A stretch of DNA of 43,002 nucleotides, taken from the NCBI GenBank assembly GCA_903834845.1, contig CAILKW010000248.1, positions 1-43,002 of the forward strand, read 5' to 3'. The stretch comes from an uncultured Bacteroidia bacterium. GTDB lineage: Bacteria > Bacteroidota > Bacteroidia > Bacteroidales > Prolixibacteraceae. The notes under the pieces were generated by a model, which had not been told where the DNA came from, ran no database searches, and saw only the letters and a program-made list of their open reading frames with translations. Positions 1-9,923 of the stretch are shown piece after piece. Position numbers and translations under genes: made by a program. Every line of letters starts with the position of its first letter. The stretch's first letter is position 1.

Positions 1-51
1 AATTCTACAGACATTATTTTATTTTACTTTTCGGTTACTTTTTGAAAATCT

Positions 52-1419
52 TTATACTATTTCCGGTAAAATATAAGGTGCCCTGTAATCCCTTGATAGC
101 ATACCGTTGGCTTCTGTCTCACCGTCACCGATAAAGCGTTCTGCCACCGAGTCAAATTCAAGCTGACGGCTTAACCTGTATGATATATTGCCAAGATGTG
201 CCAGCGATGAGGCAAGGTGTGCGGTCTGAACAGGGCCGTTTTGGATGCTCATGTCCCGTTTACGGATAGCATCAAACCAGTTTTGAAAATGCAGCGATAA
301 TTCTCCGCTTTCTGAACGACTCGGCCCTTTTTCGCGCTTTTCTCCCAGAAATGATTCATAAGTTCCATAACCTTTGACAACCAGATATCCCTTGTCACCA
401 TAGAAAATATTGCCTACCCCTGCCCCGTCTTCCTGGTTTGTACACCAGTTGCGCACCTCAAACTGTATCATCTTCTTCTCTTTTGGATAATGATAGATGG
501 AGGTCTGAACTTCAGGAACCTCCTTACAGTCGTCCCACAAGAATTTACCGCCCATTGAGGTGATGCGTTCAGGCAAACTGTTTACGTCTAATCCCCACAT
601 GCAAAGATCTGTCTCATGAATACCCTGATTGCCAACATCTCCGTTTCCGTAATTCCAATGCCAGTGCCAGTTGTAATGAACCAGGTTCTTTGTAAACGGA
701 CGCATTGGAGCCGGTCCGCACCACAAATCGTAATTCAATCCCGGAGGCGTTGCTGAAATTCCTTTGTTGCCAATGTCGGGACGCCAGCGGTAAACCAATC
801 CGCGAGACATATAAACACGGCCTATTAATCCGTCTCTCAGATGCTGAATAGCCTCCCGGATAGCAACGGAGCTTCGCAACTGAACACCATGTTGAACAAT
901 ACGATTGTATTTGTAGGCTGCTTCAATTACTTTTTTGCCTTCGTAAATGTTGTGTGTCCCCGGTTTCTCAACATATACATCTTTCCCTGCCTGACAAGAC
1001 CAGATAGTTGCCAATGCGTGCCAGTGGTTTGGCATTGCAATAGTTACAGCGTCAATCGTTTTATCTTCAAGGGTTTTTCTGAAATCCTGTTCAATCATTA
1101 CTTTTTTGCCGTACTTCTTTTCAAACTCGGCAGCTCTTTTCTGAAGCACTTCCATGTCGGGATCGCATAAAACGGCTACCTCAACATTGGATTTTTCTGC
1201 AAGATCCATAATCTCTTCAATATGCGATTTGCCCCGTCCGTTAACACCGAATACAGCTACGCGGATACGATCATTAGCCCCTTTTGCACTTTGGGGTACC
1301 ACTGTAGGTTTCTTATCCGATCCTGCATATAATAATGTCGGACTGACAGCTGCTAAGGCAGCACCTGTAGTTGTTGTTTTAAGAAAAGATCTCCTTTTGT
1401 TGTTCTCTGTGTTTTCCAT
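52..1419 (-). CDS. Gfo/Idh/MocA-family oxidoreductase, Tat-exported
   Basis: Predicted NAD(P)-dependent sugar or sugar-acid oxidoreductase of 455 residues. The N-terminus carries a twin-arginine signal (RRSFLKT at residues 9-15 followed by an Ala/Thr-rich hydrophobic stretch), so export to the periplasm is likely. A Rossmann segment begins near residue 52 (RVAVFGVNGRG) and the family motif EKP is at 151-153, followed by the usual C-terminal substrate-binding half. It is the last gene of the minus-strand pectin locus, 23 bases after the DUF6807 gene, and probably shares its transcript. Tat-exported members are common in Bacteroidota glycan loci, but their substrates are rarely known. The family call is secure from the motifs; the role in pectin breakdown is inferred from position. 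Confidence 0.88.
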   Translation of the reverse strand: MENTENNKRRSFLKTTTTGAALAAVSPTLLYAGSDKKPTVVPQSAKGANDRIRVAVFGVNGRGKSHIEEIMDLAEKSNVEVAVLCDPDMEVLQKRAAEFEKKYGKKVMIEQDFRKTLEDKTIDAVTIAMPNHWHALATIWSCQAGKDVYVEKPGTHNIYEGKKVIEAAYKYNRIVQHGVQLRSSVAIREAIQHLRDGLIGRVYMSRGLVYRWRPDIGNKGISATPPGLNYDLWCGPAPMRPFTKNLVHYNWHWHWNYGNGDVGNQGIHETDLCMWGLDVNSLPERITSMGGKFLWDDCKEVPEVQTSIYHYPKEKKMIQFEVRNWCTNQEDGAGVGNIFYGDKGYLVVKGYGTYESFLGEKREKGPSRSESGELSLHFQNWFDAIRKRDMSIQNGPVQTAHLASSLAHLGNISYRLSRQLEFDSVAERFIGDGETEANGMLSRDYRAPYILPEIV

Positions 1420-1442
1420 TTTTTGATAATTTAAGTAATTTA

Positions 1443-2462
1443 TTATTTGAAATTTGTTGCTATTTCATTAATATCTGCATCAGAAAGATCGCCGCCAATA
1501 ACCACCTTATATTTAAAAACAATGCTTTCGCCCGGCTGTAAAACCACCTTTACTTCAGCGGCAGCTTTATCAAAATTGCGACCACCCAGACTATTAGTTG
1601 CAAATAAACCATATCCTCTTGCATGAGACCAGGCAGGATAGTTTGGATTCTTTGGATTATCGAGAATAACAATTGTGATCACTTCTTTTTCTTTTTCTGC
1701 ACGGAGGGCAACCCAGGGACTTCTTTTGCCCCAAACAGCACCCCCTTTTATTCCTTCTGCATTTCTGTAAACCCCATTAACTCCATCGTTGTTTAAGACT
1801 GGAACTTCCGTCTCTATTCCCTTGGCATCCAGAAATTTTTCGGCTTTTGTTGCAGGCTCTTCAAACGCCCGGTCAACGCGTAAACCGATCATACCTTCCT
1901 TGTTCTCTGTAAAAGTAACCTGCTGTTTTGCTGTTAATTTGCTTGTCCTTTCTACGATGCGCTGGTTATCTGTTCCGGAAAAAATATAAGTTGAAACCTC
2001 ATCAAGTAAAACCTTGTTGTTAATATCTACCCACTCAGCACTTGTAATCAGTTCGCCCTTATTTGGGTTTTCGGACACAATTTTCTGAAACTTCACTGTC
2101 CCATATTTAGGTTTATCAGCCTGTTTAATGGCAAATGAGTTATTCCAGAAATCCAATCCGTTTACATCACCAAAATTGAACCACATTCCCACATGATGAG
2201 GATGGTCGGTGCGTTCAAAAGGACGGGGATTCATTGGGTATCCACGGGTGATGATTTTCCCCGAGGCAGTCATAATAGGATAAAGCACCTGCTTTTCCAT
2301 ATTATCAGGATAAATGAAAGCAGTGAAAAGTTTTCCTCCAACGTAAACTTCAACTTTTTTACCCTTCTCATCGTTCTTAAAGGTTACTTTTTCATTGCCA
2401 GCGGCAAATAAACAAGTAGCGAACAACACTAATGAAATTGTTAAAATGCAAATTTTTCTCAT
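1443..2462 (-). CDS. DUF6807 (PmoA-like) secreted protein
   Basis: Secreted protein of 339 residues with a classical signal peptide (about residues 1-20, ending near FAAG). The conserved DHPHH-G-WF segment near residues 87-94 and the run of beta-strand-like sequence match the DUF6807 family, often labelled PmoA in databases because of a historical annotation rather than any role in methane oxidation. Such genes frequently sit beside Gfo/Idh/MocA oxidoreductases in Bacteroidota, as here. The biochemical function is unknown. The gap of about 100 bases before it (2463-2562) holds no clear terminator, so it may continue the SusCD transcript. The family is recognised from memory of its motifs; no enzymatic activity is claimed. 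Confidence 0.75.
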   Translation of the reverse strand: MRKICILTISLVLFATCLFAAGNEKVTFKNDEKGKKVEVYVGGKLFTAFIYPDNMEKQVLYPIMTASGKIITRGYPMNPRPFERTDHPHHVGMWFNFGDVNGLDFWNNSFAIKQADKPKYGTVKFQKIVSENPNKGELITSAEWVDINNKVLLDEVSTYIFSGTDNQRIVERTSKLTAKQQVTFTENKEGMIGLRVDRAFEEPATKAEKFLDAKGIETEVPVLNNDGVNGVYRNAEGIKGGAVWGKRSPWVALRAEKEKEVITIVILDNPKNPNYPAWSHARGYGLFATNSLGGRNFDKAAAEVKVVLQPGESIVFKYKVVIGGDLSDADINEIATNFK

Positions 2463-2562
2463 GATGATAATTTATAAAAAATATTTAACTCCATCCAAAT
2501 AACGGAGGGCAAACGAACCAGCCCTCCGTATTTGAATATTTATTACAATTATAACAATAATT

Positions 2563-4590
2563 CTAACGCCATCTCGGATCACCGATATTTTTTGTATAAA
2601 TCTCACTATTTGTCACAGCTGTAGTATTCTTGTATTTCAAATTCCCTTTGTCCGGATCGATCATCAGATCTTCTGGCAGGATAGGCGTTGCACCCAGTTT
2701 AATTGCTGCGTCAGTCGAACCGCCAGGATTAAGTGTTGCATGAAACATTGCACCTGTCGAATTACTGTTGAAATTATCTGAATCAAAGAGAAAGCCTTTC
2801 GTACCGTAGTTATCCGCAAAGTCGAATGTGAAAGGCCTTGACTTGACATACATCCCTGCCGAATAATTATTACGCGGGTTTAGCTGGGCCAGACGATTTG
2901 TAGTAAGGATGAACAGGTTCTTCCGGCATCGTATCGTGCTGTTTATCGGTGCCCCTTCCAATGAAAAAATCCTTTTTCTGGAACTGAGAGTATTGAAGTT
3001 AACGAATGTACAATTATCAACAGTGATATTCCAAACCGGATTACCGATCCATGAATAAGATACACCACCTGAATTTTCATCAAACAGGTAATTCATACCG
3101 CAATCCACGAATGTAGAGTTTGTAAGCTTGACGTTTTTGAAGATATTGGTATTAGGACTTGAACCGTCACCCCTGAAGAAACTGTATCCGCCACCCTTTG
3201 CATCGCGATAACCGTTGTCATGAAAGTAACAATTGTTTACCGTCCAGTTGTTGATTACTTTTTGTTGTGAACCTTGTGTGCGAAACCACCCACGACGCAT
3301 ACCTGTGAATTCACAATTTTCAACTTCAAGAGCTTCAAGCTCAAATTCCATTGCCGAACTACTTTGATTGAAGAAATAGTTGCCTGTACCATCAACCCAG
3401 GCTCCATACTGGTTGATTCCTCCCTTGAGCGCATCGGGCGCAGTAAAAAGAATATTTTCAAACCTGATTTTCTGAATCATGATACTGCCCATCTCTCCGC
3501 CGCCTGGTGAGCGACTTACTGACCAGTTCATTGTTCCCGGACCAGAGCCATCCTCCTTTGGATACGACATCACCACCTCTGTCATTCCTGGCCCCTGCGA
3601 TTTCAATGTAAAACCTTTTGTTATGCTGACACCGCTTCTGCAGTAATACTTTTTCCCGGCTTCGAGAAGGAAAACAGTTCCTTCAACTAATGTAATATCC
3701 TCCAGATAATTATTCATAATCGTATCCAGACGTGAATAGCGTCCGGTAGTAGCAACTATACCCGTATCAACAATATGAGGGATTAAAATCGGTGCACCGG
3801 GAGTCCCCTTAGTCCGTAGATTTATCGTATTGTAATGTCTGTCCCAATAACGTGTAATCTTGTTATTATATCCGTTGATAGTATAAGGAGAGTTTGGATT
3901 CAGATTGTTGACAATCACATACTGATTCGCCAAATCCTGTGCGGTCAATTTAATTCCCTGACTGGGTTCTGTCGAAATCCGCTTGGTAGGAGTAATCGAC
4001 AAGGAATCCATTAAGAACTGATCTATCCCGTTTGTTCCAAGTGAATGCTGATAAATTGGGGGTGTTGGGACGGCTAATCCGCCAACAATAACTGATGGAC
4101 TGTATTTCAAATTCCAGGATATCTTTAGCGAAGTTTCGGTTATCTGGCTTACCGAGAGGATTGTGGGAATACTGTAACGTGTATTTGTTCTCCTTCCCAT
4201 TGCATCATCGTCAGTACCATCTCCAAACCAATCTGAATTATAAAGTGTGTCTTTCGAAGATATTACCATGATCCGGGCTACAAAGTCAGAACCATATTGC
4301 AAATCAGGAATAGTAATGCGTGTTTCGGAAGCAGGCAAAATTTTATCGAAAACCGGTGTATCAAAACTCTCTGATTTGTACTTCACCTGAAGCCTGTAAC
4401 CTCCGGCACCATCCATGCCATACCAGGCAAGAACCAAATCATTCCCGTTAACTACAAGACATTCAGCAGTTCTGAACATTGACCGGAATTGTTTATTTCC
4501 TAATATCGAATCCAATAATGCTGGTTTATTACAAGAGCCAACTACAAGAAACAATATTGCCATCCAAAAAAATAAATTTTTCTTTTTCAT
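2563..4590 (-). CDS. Surface lipoprotein with Fn3-like and right-handed beta-helix regions (DUF5123/DUF4957 type)
   Basis: Lipoprotein of 675 residues from the chosen start at 4590 (MKKKN); an ATG three codons upstream at 4599 is possible but gives a poorer signal peptide. The lipobox VVGSC puts the acylated Cys at residue 20. Residues of about 30-260 look like two fibronectin type III-like domains (for example LVLAWYGMDGAGGYRLQVKY). From about 280 on the sequence turns into short N- and G-rich rungs typical of a parallel beta-helix, and it ends with GDPRWR, the ending I associate with DUF5123/DUF4957 proteins. It follows susD by 39 bases, the usual slot for surface glycan-binding proteins or surface pectinases. 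I infer binding or cleavage of pectin at the outer face; no catalytic residues can be named. Confidence 0.75.
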   Translation of the reverse strand: MKKKNLFFWMAILFLVVGSCNKPALLDSILGNKQFRSMFRTAECLVVNGNDLVLAWYGMDGAGGYRLQVKYKSESFDTPVFDKILPASETRITIPDLQYGSDFVARIMVISSKDTLYNSDWFGDGTDDDAMGRRTNTRYSIPTILSVSQITETSLKISWNLKYSPSVIVGGLAVPTPPIYQHSLGTNGIDQFLMDSLSITPTKRISTEPSQGIKLTAQDLANQYVIVNNLNPNSPYTINGYNNKITRYWDRHYNTINLRTKGTPGAPILIPHIVDTGIVATTGRYSRLDTIMNNYLEDITLVEGTVFLLEAGKKYYCRSGVSITKGFTLKSQGPGMTEVVMSYPKEDGSGPGTMNWSVSRSPGGGEMGSIMIQKIRFENILFTAPDALKGGINQYGAWVDGTGNYFFNQSSSAMEFELEALEVENCEFTGMRRGWFRTQGSQQKVINNWTVNNCYFHDNGYRDAKGGGYSFFRGDGSSPNTNIFKNVKLTNSTFVDCGMNYLFDENSGGVSYSWIGNPVWNITVDNCTFVNFNTLSSRKRIFSLEGAPINSTIRCRKNLFILTTNRLAQLNPRNNYSAGMYVKSRPFTFDFADNYGTKGFLFDSDNFNSNSTGAMFHATLNPGGSTDAAIKLGATPILPEDLMIDPDKGNLKYKNTTAVTNSEIYTKNIGDPRWR

Positions 4591-4629
4591 GACTATCATA
4601 TTTTAAATAATTTGATTACAAATGATTCA

Positions 4630-6555
4630 TTAGTAGTATCCGTAATAATTCGTGAATTTATTCTTGTGAGAAACAATAATAGAATTTGGAATTGGAAGGA
4701 TATACCGAACAGGAGGCAGACTGGCAGGATTAAACTTCTGCTCATTTGCTCCCACACCACCTGAGATATAGCCTCTGAACGAGTAAAAGACCTCATTTTT
4801 AGGTTGAGCATCTGTTGTATTTGCCCATGCCTGAAACCAGTCAGCATAAATCCAACTCGTACCTGGATTCAACCCCGGATTCTGTGGCCATTTATAAATT
4901 TCGAGAACCTGAAGCTGAGTGTTCGGATAAATATCAGTTTTATTTGGATTGGGAATCACTTTATAGAATACCCAGTATGGCAAATCTTCCCATCCATCTG
5001 CGATAGGGCTTCCTACCGCATTCCATGCGACAATATTCATAGCCTTAAAAGTATTATAAACCACCTTTGAGTAGAGATTCCATCGGGCAAGATCTTTCCA
5101 ACGCATGTTTTCACCACCGAATTCCCATGCACGTTCATTTACAATCGCTTGAAAGAACTCTTCTTTTGAACCGAGGGCATTTACATACTGATCGACTTTT
5201 AAAGGCTGATCTGCCAAAGCGAATGCCCGCCTGCGAACAATTTTTAGAGCTTCTTTAGCTTTAGCGAAATCCGATCCAAGTTCATTAGCAGCTTCTGCAT
5301 ATATCAGGAGCACTTCTGCAAAGCGCATATAAGGATAATTCATTCCAGTACTTGAACTACTGTTGCTTCCCAGTGCATTTGAGGAAGTAGCCCATAATTT
5401 TGACCATTTTCCTACACGCTGATAAAAACCAACGGCAATTGTCGGTACTCCTAATGCATTGTAATTCCAAGTGGATACAGTAAAATCACGACGAAGGTCT
5501 TTACTGTCAAAACTAAAAAGATATAATGGATTCAGATAAACCCCGCCGCCGCTGCTTCCACCCCACGGATGTGGAGTAAAACCGTTAACATCTGTTGATA
5601 CACTCGGTCCAAAGGCATAACCTACTTCGCCACTTGAATTCTTCAGGAATGGAATCTCGAATAACGGATCATCATTTGCTGAGGTGATATAGTTACATTC
5701 ATCAATAAAAACCTGTCGGAACGATTTACTCAGGGTATTTCGGCCCGAAGTAATAACACTATCCGCATAATTTTTAGCAATTTTGTAATAATCCAAATAA
5801 TCGGTAGGTCGCTGCATAGTTCCAGTTGCCATAGCGTTAGCCTTATCAGGATATAGGGAGTAGCCTCCCCTGGTCATTGCCATTCTGGCAATAAGACCGT
5901 AACAAAAGTTCTTACTTATCCTTTCAACAGTATAGGTCATCATATCGGCATACTTCATCTTAGGTCCAATGGATTTAAGATCGTTAATGAGCCATGTCAG
6001 GATTTCCCTTCTGTCGGTTAGTCCGATATTCAGATCTTCCGAACCGAATGATTGTTCCGTGCGGAACGGTATGTCACCCCAACCTACAACAAGATCGTGG
6101 TAAAACATAGCCCGGATACATTTTGCTTCGCCGATTTGCTGCATCAGATCCAAATCGGTCTCCTTATACAAAGGACTGGATTCAACCCCTTTAATAAAGA
6201 TATTGGCACGTTCAATCCCTTCATAAGCAGCACTCCATGTACTGGAGATATCACCTGAATATTTTGTCCCGTCAAAACAGGCAAAATCACTTCCTGTGGT
6301 TGCTCTGATATTGCTGCTATATGTCTTGAACTCGACATCAGTGTTTAACGCATACCGGGCAATAAGGTATTGACCATAAGTAGAACTCGACATCATTGAA
6401 GCATAAACTGCTGTCAGCGCACGATTAATTTCCTCTTTGTCACTGAAAACATACTCGGTTCCTCGTTTGGAGAGGGAGTCAACTACAAGGTAGTCCTTAC
6501 ATGATGAAAAAGCAAGCAGACCAGCACAGGCAAAGTATAATAATGTTTTTTTCAT
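4630..6555 (-). CDS. susD: SusD/RagB-family surface glycan-binding lipoprotein
   Basis: Outer-membrane nutrient-binding lipoprotein of 641 residues. The signal peptide ends in FSSC with Cys19 as the lipidation site, followed by the KDYL start typical of SusD proteins. The middle has the family helical TPR-like pattern (EEINRALTAVYASMM, IKGVESS, CIRAMFYHDLV), and the C-terminal third has the usual RRRAFAL and ERAWEFGGENMRWKDLARW signatures. It lies 26 bases after susC, the canonical pairing. SusD proteins lid the SusC barrel and deliver oligosaccharides; the neighbouring pectate lyases point to galacturonide oligomers. The length is slightly above the usual 500-600 residues, with long loops around 330-400. 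Confidence 0.96.
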   Translation of the reverse strand: MKKTLLYFACAGLLAFSSCKDYLVVDSLSKRGTEYVFSDKEEINRALTAVYASMMSSSTYGQYLIARYALNTDVEFKTYSSNIRATTGSDFACFDGTKYSGDISSTWSAAYEGIERANIFIKGVESSPLYKETDLDLMQQIGEAKCIRAMFYHDLVVGWGDIPFRTEQSFGSEDLNIGLTDRREILTWLINDLKSIGPKMKYADMMTYTVERISKNFCYGLIARMAMTRGGYSLYPDKANAMATGTMQRPTDYLDYYKIAKNYADSVITSGRNTLSKSFRQVFIDECNYITSANDDPLFEIPFLKNSSGEVGYAFGPSVSTDVNGFTPHPWGGSSGGGVYLNPLYLFSFDSKDLRRDFTVSTWNYNALGVPTIAVGFYQRVGKWSKLWATSSNALGSNSSSSTGMNYPYMRFAEVLLIYAEAANELGSDFAKAKEALKIVRRRAFALADQPLKVDQYVNALGSKEEFFQAIVNERAWEFGGENMRWKDLARWNLYSKVVYNTFKAMNIVAWNAVGSPIADGWEDLPYWVFYKVIPNPNKTDIYPNTQLQVLEIYKWPQNPGLNPGTSWIYADWFQAWANTTDAQPKNEVFYSFRGYISGGVGANEQKFNPASLPPVRYILPIPNSIIVSHKNKFTNYYGYY

Positions 6556-6581
6556 TGTCTTTCGTCTTTTAAATGGTAAAC

Positions 6582-9500
6582 TTAGAATGTAAGGTTGAAA
6601 CCAAAAGTGAACATCCGGCTACGGGGATAAACGTTGTCGTCAATACCCGGAGTAAGACCATTCTGGACATTAACTTCAGGATCATAACCCGAATATTTGG
6701 TCAATATGAACAGGTTGTAACCTGTAAAATATCCTCTGATCTTACTAATCCCCAATTTATTTGTGATCTTTAGCGGAAGGGTGTAACCCACCGTTAAGTT
6801 TTGAAGTCTGAGGAAAGATCCATCTTCAATTGAGTATGAATGAGTGATAGCGCGGGTAATGGTGCGGGGATTGTAAATTGTTGCACTATCATTTACGCTT
6901 ATGAACTCACCCAACAAAAGTCCATTAGTCATCATATTGGAACCTGCGTCATTTACATATCTAAACCGTTTATCTTCATTAAATGCCGGGAATAAGTTAT
7001 TAAATTTGTTATTCATCCATGAAGACATACGGTATTGATTGACGTTATTCACGTCAAATTTGTAAAGATAATTGAAAAAGATTGTAAAATCAAAATTCTT
7101 CCATACTCCGTCTAATCCGAATCCACCGCCAAAACGCGGATTTGTATTGCCAATTACAGTCATATCAGCTTCGTTGATAATATTTACATCATTAGGATTG
7201 CCTTCGTAGTTATCAACCAGATTTTTGTATTTGGGTGCGCCCGGCGTAGTTCCGAACATAGCATTTGAGTTGACGACACCCTCCTTAGGAAGCCATTGTG
7301 AGAGAGCGTAATTGTAAGTAAAATCATCAATCTTATAGAATCCGTCATACACATATCCGTATATTAGTCCCAGTTCGCCACCTACTTGTAACAAGTAGTC
7401 GTTTTCGCTGGCCCAGCTCGATTTGGTGAATAATTGAGTCTCATTACCATTTAGCTTATCTATCCGGGTTTTGTTCGCACCAAAATTGAAATTACCGTTC
7501 AGTGTAAAATTCTTTTTTTGAAGTATAGTTCCTGAAATTGTTAATTCCCAACCACGATTAGTCACCTGTCCGATATTCTGCATTTGATACCCATAACCTG
7601 AAGTTATTGGAATTTGACTTCTGTAAAGAAGGTCGCTGGTTGTATTCCAATAGACCTCGGGAGTAATACTTAATTTATTATCGAACATTTCGATATCCAT
7701 TGCACCGCTTCGGGTAAGTGTACTTTCCCATTTGATCTTCTCATTGGGGAACATTGAGTCGCTGTTTCGATAATATTCCCATCCAATATCATTTATCTCA
7801 CCCCAACCCGGTGCTTGCGAATTACTAACGGAAAACTGGTATCTCCACATATCATCCGAAATCCGGTTGTTTCCTGAAGCACCAAATGCTGCACGCAACT
7901 TTAGTAAAGAAATTGCAGAGAAATCTTTCATAAAAGCTTCTTTCGATAAAACCCATGCACCTGAAATGGCAGGGAAATACCCCCACTGATTTCCGGGTGC
8001 AAATTTTGTTGAAGCATCAGCCCTGAAGGTTCCTGACAGTAAGTATTTTGAATTATAATTATAGGACAAACGACCAAAATACGACATGGTTCTATCCGGA
8101 GAGCTGTAAAATGTTGTTGACATCCATGGACTTCCCAAAGAAAAGTTCGCCAGGGCGACTTTAGCCGTAATTTGGGTAGGCAGGTATCGCACTGAAGAAA
8201 AACTGCTCTCCGATTTCGAATTTATTACTTCCTGTCCTAATAGAACACTTAATTTGTGAAGAGTGTTTACTGAAAAATTATAGGTCAGAGTATTAGCCAA
8301 TCGGTAATTGCTGTTTCGGCCCCTCGTAATCGAAGCAATAGGCTGATTGTTATTTTTTTGAGCATCGCCTGTTAATGTGCCGTAAAAGCGGTCACTCACA
8401 TTAAAACCAAAAGTAAATCCTCCCTCTGTACGAAGAGCCATTCCCTTTATAATTTCCCATGTAAAAGCACCTTGGTTGGTAATCGTGTAGGTGTCTTGCA
8501 TCTGGTAATTTTGTGTCAAATCACCTGCAGGAGAATTATAGATAAAATTCTTTTCTTCTTCAGGATCCAATTCGTCGGCAGGAATGAACGAAAAATCACG
8601 CATACCATTGATAGGCCTGTAGCGAAGTGCATTCAAAACGCTCATACCGGTTGTCCCTAATCCTTCTTTCTGCTGATAATAAACCCGTGGATTAAACTCA
8701 AATTTTATTTTCGGAGAAAGGTTTCCGCTTATTTTTGTAATAAGATTTGTTTTTTTAATTCCAGAACCGATCAATACACCCCGTTCATCATTTTGCGAAA
8801 GACTAATATTGAGCCGCAGATTTTCCGTACCACCGCCAAGATTAACATTATAGTAACTACTCAACGGATGACCGCCCAATACATCATTCTGCCAGTCATT
8901 TGGTTCCATTCTTTTGTAAAGAGGAATATCCAAAGGATGGCCGAAGGAATTTCGGAACGAGAGACGTGAAGAATTGCCGCTTAATACTGCATTCTCATAC
9001 TGAAGTTTTACAAACTCATAAGGACTCATTACTTCCAGTTTGTTGGCGAGGGTCCTCATCTGAGTGTAGTGATTCACAGATAGAGTCATTTTTCCCGATT
9101 TTGCAGCTTTTGTTGTTACTATAACAACTCCATTACCACCTCTTGCGCCATAGATTGCAGTAAGGGAGGCATCTTTTAAAACGTCAATGGATTGGATGTC
9201 AGTAGGAGGAATATCGTTAATATTACTGACTGGAAATCCATCAACGATAAACAGGGGTTGATTGCTCTGGGTAACAGATGTACCTCCACGGATTCTGATA
9301 TTAATTTCAGAACCCGGAGAACCATCGGCAACAGTTACCTGAACCCCTGCGATTTTTCCAACCATGGCTTCAGCAGCAGAAGCGATGGGAATAGCTGCCA
9401 ATGTCTTGCTTGATATCGAACCAACAGAGCCAGTCAGATTGGATCTGATAGTATTACCGTAACCCACAACAACCACGTCTTCAATCATAGCCAAATCATC

Positions 9501-9788
9501 CTGCATTAATATATTAATTCCTGTCAGTTTTCCGTTAACTGGATATTCTACGGTTACCATACCTAAAAATCTTACAACGAGAACGGCTGTTTTTGCATTG
9601 GGAACAATCAGTTTAAATGTTCCGTCCGAACCTGTAACAGCTCCAATTGTGGTCCCTTTAAGTCCTATAGATGCGCCCGGTAGAGGCCCCTCTTTATCTT
9701 TGACCACTCCCGTCAAAGATACTTGTGCTATTGCAACAGACAATGAAGCAAATAGCGTTAGAATAAAAAATAATAATTTTTTCTGCAT
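6582..9788 (-). CDS. susC: SusC/RagA-family TonB-linked outer-membrane transporter
   Basis: TonB-dependent transporter of 1068 residues. It has a signal peptide (about 1-21, ending VAIAQ), a carboxypeptidase-regulatory-like domain (about 22-100), a TonB-box-like segment (EDVVVVGYG at 103-111), a plug domain (to about 230) and a long beta-barrel ending in a terminal Phe (FGFNLTF). There is no N-terminal STN domain, so it probably does not act through an anti-sigma factor; this agrees with HTCS control from upstream. With SusD it should import oligosaccharides released by the pectate lyases. It is preceded by a 135-base gap after the PL10-like gene, enough for an internal promoter, although I see no perfect TAnnTTTG there. 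Confidence 0.96.
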   Translation of the reverse strand: MQKKLLFFILTLFASLSVAIAQVSLTGVVKDKEGPLPGASIGLKGTTIGAVTGSDGTFKLIVPNAKTAVLVVRFLGMVTVEYPVNGKLTGINILMQDDLAMIEDVVVVGYGNTIRSNLTGSVGSISSKTLAAIPIASAAEAMVGKIAGVQVTVADGSPGSEINIRIRGGTSVTQSNQPLFIVDGFPVSNINDIPPTDIQSIDVLKDASLTAIYGARGGNGVVIVTTKAAKSGKMTLSVNHYTQMRTLANKLEVMSPYEFVKLQYENAVLSGNSSRLSFRNSFGHPLDIPLYKRMEPNDWQNDVLGGHPLSSYYNVNLGGGTENLRLNISLSQNDERGVLIGSGIKKTNLITKISGNLSPKIKFEFNPRVYYQQKEGLGTTGMSVLNALRYRPINGMRDFSFIPADELDPEEEKNFIYNSPAGDLTQNYQMQDTYTITNQGAFTWEIIKGMALRTEGGFTFGFNVSDRFYGTLTGDAQKNNNQPIASITRGRNSNYRLANTLTYNFSVNTLHKLSVLLGQEVINSKSESSFSSVRYLPTQITAKVALANFSLGSPWMSTTFYSSPDRTMSYFGRLSYNYNSKYLLSGTFRADASTKFAPGNQWGYFPAISGAWVLSKEAFMKDFSAISLLKLRAAFGASGNNRISDDMWRYQFSVSNSQAPGWGEINDIGWEYYRNSDSMFPNEKIKWESTLTRSGAMDIEMFDNKLSITPEVYWNTTSDLLYRSQIPITSGYGYQMQNIGQVTNRGWELTISGTILQKKNFTLNGNFNFGANKTRIDKLNGNETQLFTKSSWASENDYLLQVGGELGLIYGYVYDGFYKIDDFTYNYALSQWLPKEGVVNSNAMFGTTPGAPKYKNLVDNYEGNPNDVNIINEADMTVIGNTNPRFGGGFGLDGVWKNFDFTIFFNYLYKFDVNNVNQYRMSSWMNNKFNNLFPAFNEDKRFRYVNDAGSNMMTNGLLLGEFISVNDSATIYNPRTITRAITHSYSIEDGSFLRLQNLTVGYTLPLKITNKLGISKIRGYFTGYNLFILTKYSGYDPEVNVQNGLTPGIDDNVYPRSRMFTFGFNLTF

Positions 9789-9923
9789 AAGGTGTATTTA
9801 TAAATTATCAAAAATCAATGATCTAAATTATCTACAAAAAGTCTCAACATTAATCAATTTCCTTCTTGAACCTCACCTCCTCTCTCTTCATTTATTATAT
9901 GATAAAAATGAAATTTCACTTTT

